Part shown: piece after piece, positions 63,703 to 64,000 of the stretch
How the letters are laid out: each line of letters starts with the position of its first letter
Numbering within the stretch: position 1 is the first letter of the stretch
Source of the DNA: Flavobacterium psychrophilum
Lineage (GTDB): Bacteria; Bacteroidota; Bacteroidia; Flavobacteriales; Flavobacteriaceae
Length of the DNA: 64,000 nt
Assembly: GCA_022730285.1 (NCBI GenBank)
Contig: DZCQ01000001.1
Span: forward strand, 49,163 to 113,162
Direction of reading: 5' to 3'
The notes under the pieces: generated by a model
Databases searched by the model: none
Seen by the model: the letters and a program-made list of their open reading frames with translations, nothing else
What the model was told of the DNA's origin: nothing
Translations under genes and position numbers: made by a program

Positions 63703-63713
63703 TAGTTCTTAGG

Positions 63714-64000
63714 TTATTGATTGAAATGTTCTGAATTGATATTTATTCCTAATCCTGTGGCGATTTCAGAACCTAATACAGGGCTTACTCTAAACCAATG
63801 ACACAATTGCCTGTTTATAATATCATTTTTGTTGGGTCCAGAAATTGCAGACATTGCGTTTACAATATTATGTATGGTATTTTGTTGTTGTGAAAGTGTC
63901 ATTATTTTAAACAATTTGCTAGGTTGTGAATAATGATCATTTTCGCCTTCCGCATTTCTGTCAAACCAATCGGCAGTTGAGGACTCTAAATTCCAAGCAG
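63714..64000 (-). CDS. catalase, C-terminal fragment
   Basis: The frame is open from the window edge to the stop at 63714 (95 codons). Recognisable segments are DWFDRNAEGENDHYSQP followed by KLFKIMTLSQQQNTIHNIVNAM and the final RQLCHWFRVSPVLGSEIATGLG, which match the C-terminus of monofunctional haem catalases (the DHYSQP and the last helical segment). The haem-ligand Tyr and active-site His are outside the window. A start at 63914 within this frame is internal and not a gene start. The gene lies upstream of the peroxiredoxin unit, giving a peroxide-defence cluster. Confidence 0.9.
   Translation of the reverse strand, partial: AWNLESSTADWFDRNAEGENDHYSQPSKLFKIMTLSQQQNTIHNIVNAMSAISGPNKNDIINRQLCHWFRVSPVLGSEIATGLGININSEHFNQ

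Noticed and set aside
63714-63914. 66-aa stand-alone protein starting at 63914
   Set aside because: The frame continues upstream to the window edge and matches the catalase C-terminus, so the ATG is internal.
1-64000. Mobile elements, CRISPR arrays, defence systems, tRNA or rRNA genes
   Set aside because: I looked for transposase, integrase, restriction, toxin and Cas motifs among the proteins and for regular repeats or cloverleaf-like sequence between genes and found none; a covariance-model scan would be needed to exclude small RNAs fully.

Overview
The window is an AT-rich chromosomal segment (about one third G+C by eye) from a member of the Bacteroidota, almost certainly Flavobacteriaceae and close to Flavobacterium. 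The signs are: a complete bat (Bacteroides aerotolerance) operon; the rpmB-rpmG-DUF4295 cluster; the small flavobacterial families DUF6095, DUF6952 and DUF4286; A/T-rich leaders without Shine-Dalgarno sequences; Bacteroidota-type promoters (TTTG, then TAnnTTTG); and short hairpin-rich intergenic repeats of a kind I associate with Flavobacterium genomes. Coding density is very high. I see no rRNA or tRNA gene, CRISPR array, prophage, transposase or plasmid function. Almost everything is vertically inherited housekeeping and envelope biology.

Layout. 1-850: the start of a DUF2400-type gene and a LolD-like ABC ATPase. 843-1212: a non-coding stretch with a 95-bp inverted-ended repeat. 1213-2291: MsrA lipoprotein and a small membrane protein, converging on a block that starts at 2558. 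2558-16000 (minus): DUF349 protein, AroE, TPR protein, class III aminotransferase, OstA-like protein, ClC channel, TerC, small lipoprotein, DUF6095, MurQ, PH-domain protein, ZIP transporter, methyltransferase. 16101-17508 (plus): THUMP-type rRNA methyltransferase and a small membrane protein. 17510-26435 (minus): the bat operon, moxR - DUF58 - 528-aa membrane protein - batA - batB - batC - batD - batE. 26646-30208: aldo/keto reductase, methyltransferase, ABC-F ATPase.

30341-38129 (plus): glycosyltransferase, E2 acyltransferase, 3'-5' exonuclease, FAH-family hydrolase, Hpt protein, CinA, ribosomal proteins L28 and L33, a 50-aa DUF4295 protein, FtsY, small membrane protein. 38132-50899 (minus): DMT transporter, secreted DUF1501/DUF1800 pair, a charge-segregated secreted protein, MgtE, RsmA, DUF4286, TPR protein, SerRS, ValRS. 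51138-55748 (plus): MutL, two rhomboid proteases, an EEP-family phosphohydrolase. 55858-61966 (minus): diacylglycerol kinase, FtsK, LolA, LptF/G-type permease and RibB, tightly packed. 62176-64000 (minus): DUF6952, thioredoxin, 2-Cys peroxiredoxin and the C-terminal end of a catalase, an oxidative-stress cluster.

I did not find a clearly new multi-gene system. The observations most worth following are: the two dispersed repeat families, one supplying a stop codon and one lying inside a false N-terminal extension of FtsY; a RibBA-like protein whose GTP cyclohydrolase half has lost its zinc and catalytic motifs; a MutL with an altered endonuclease motif; an FNR/CRP-like palindrome between peroxiredoxin and catalase; and the extra transmembrane protein inside the bat operon.
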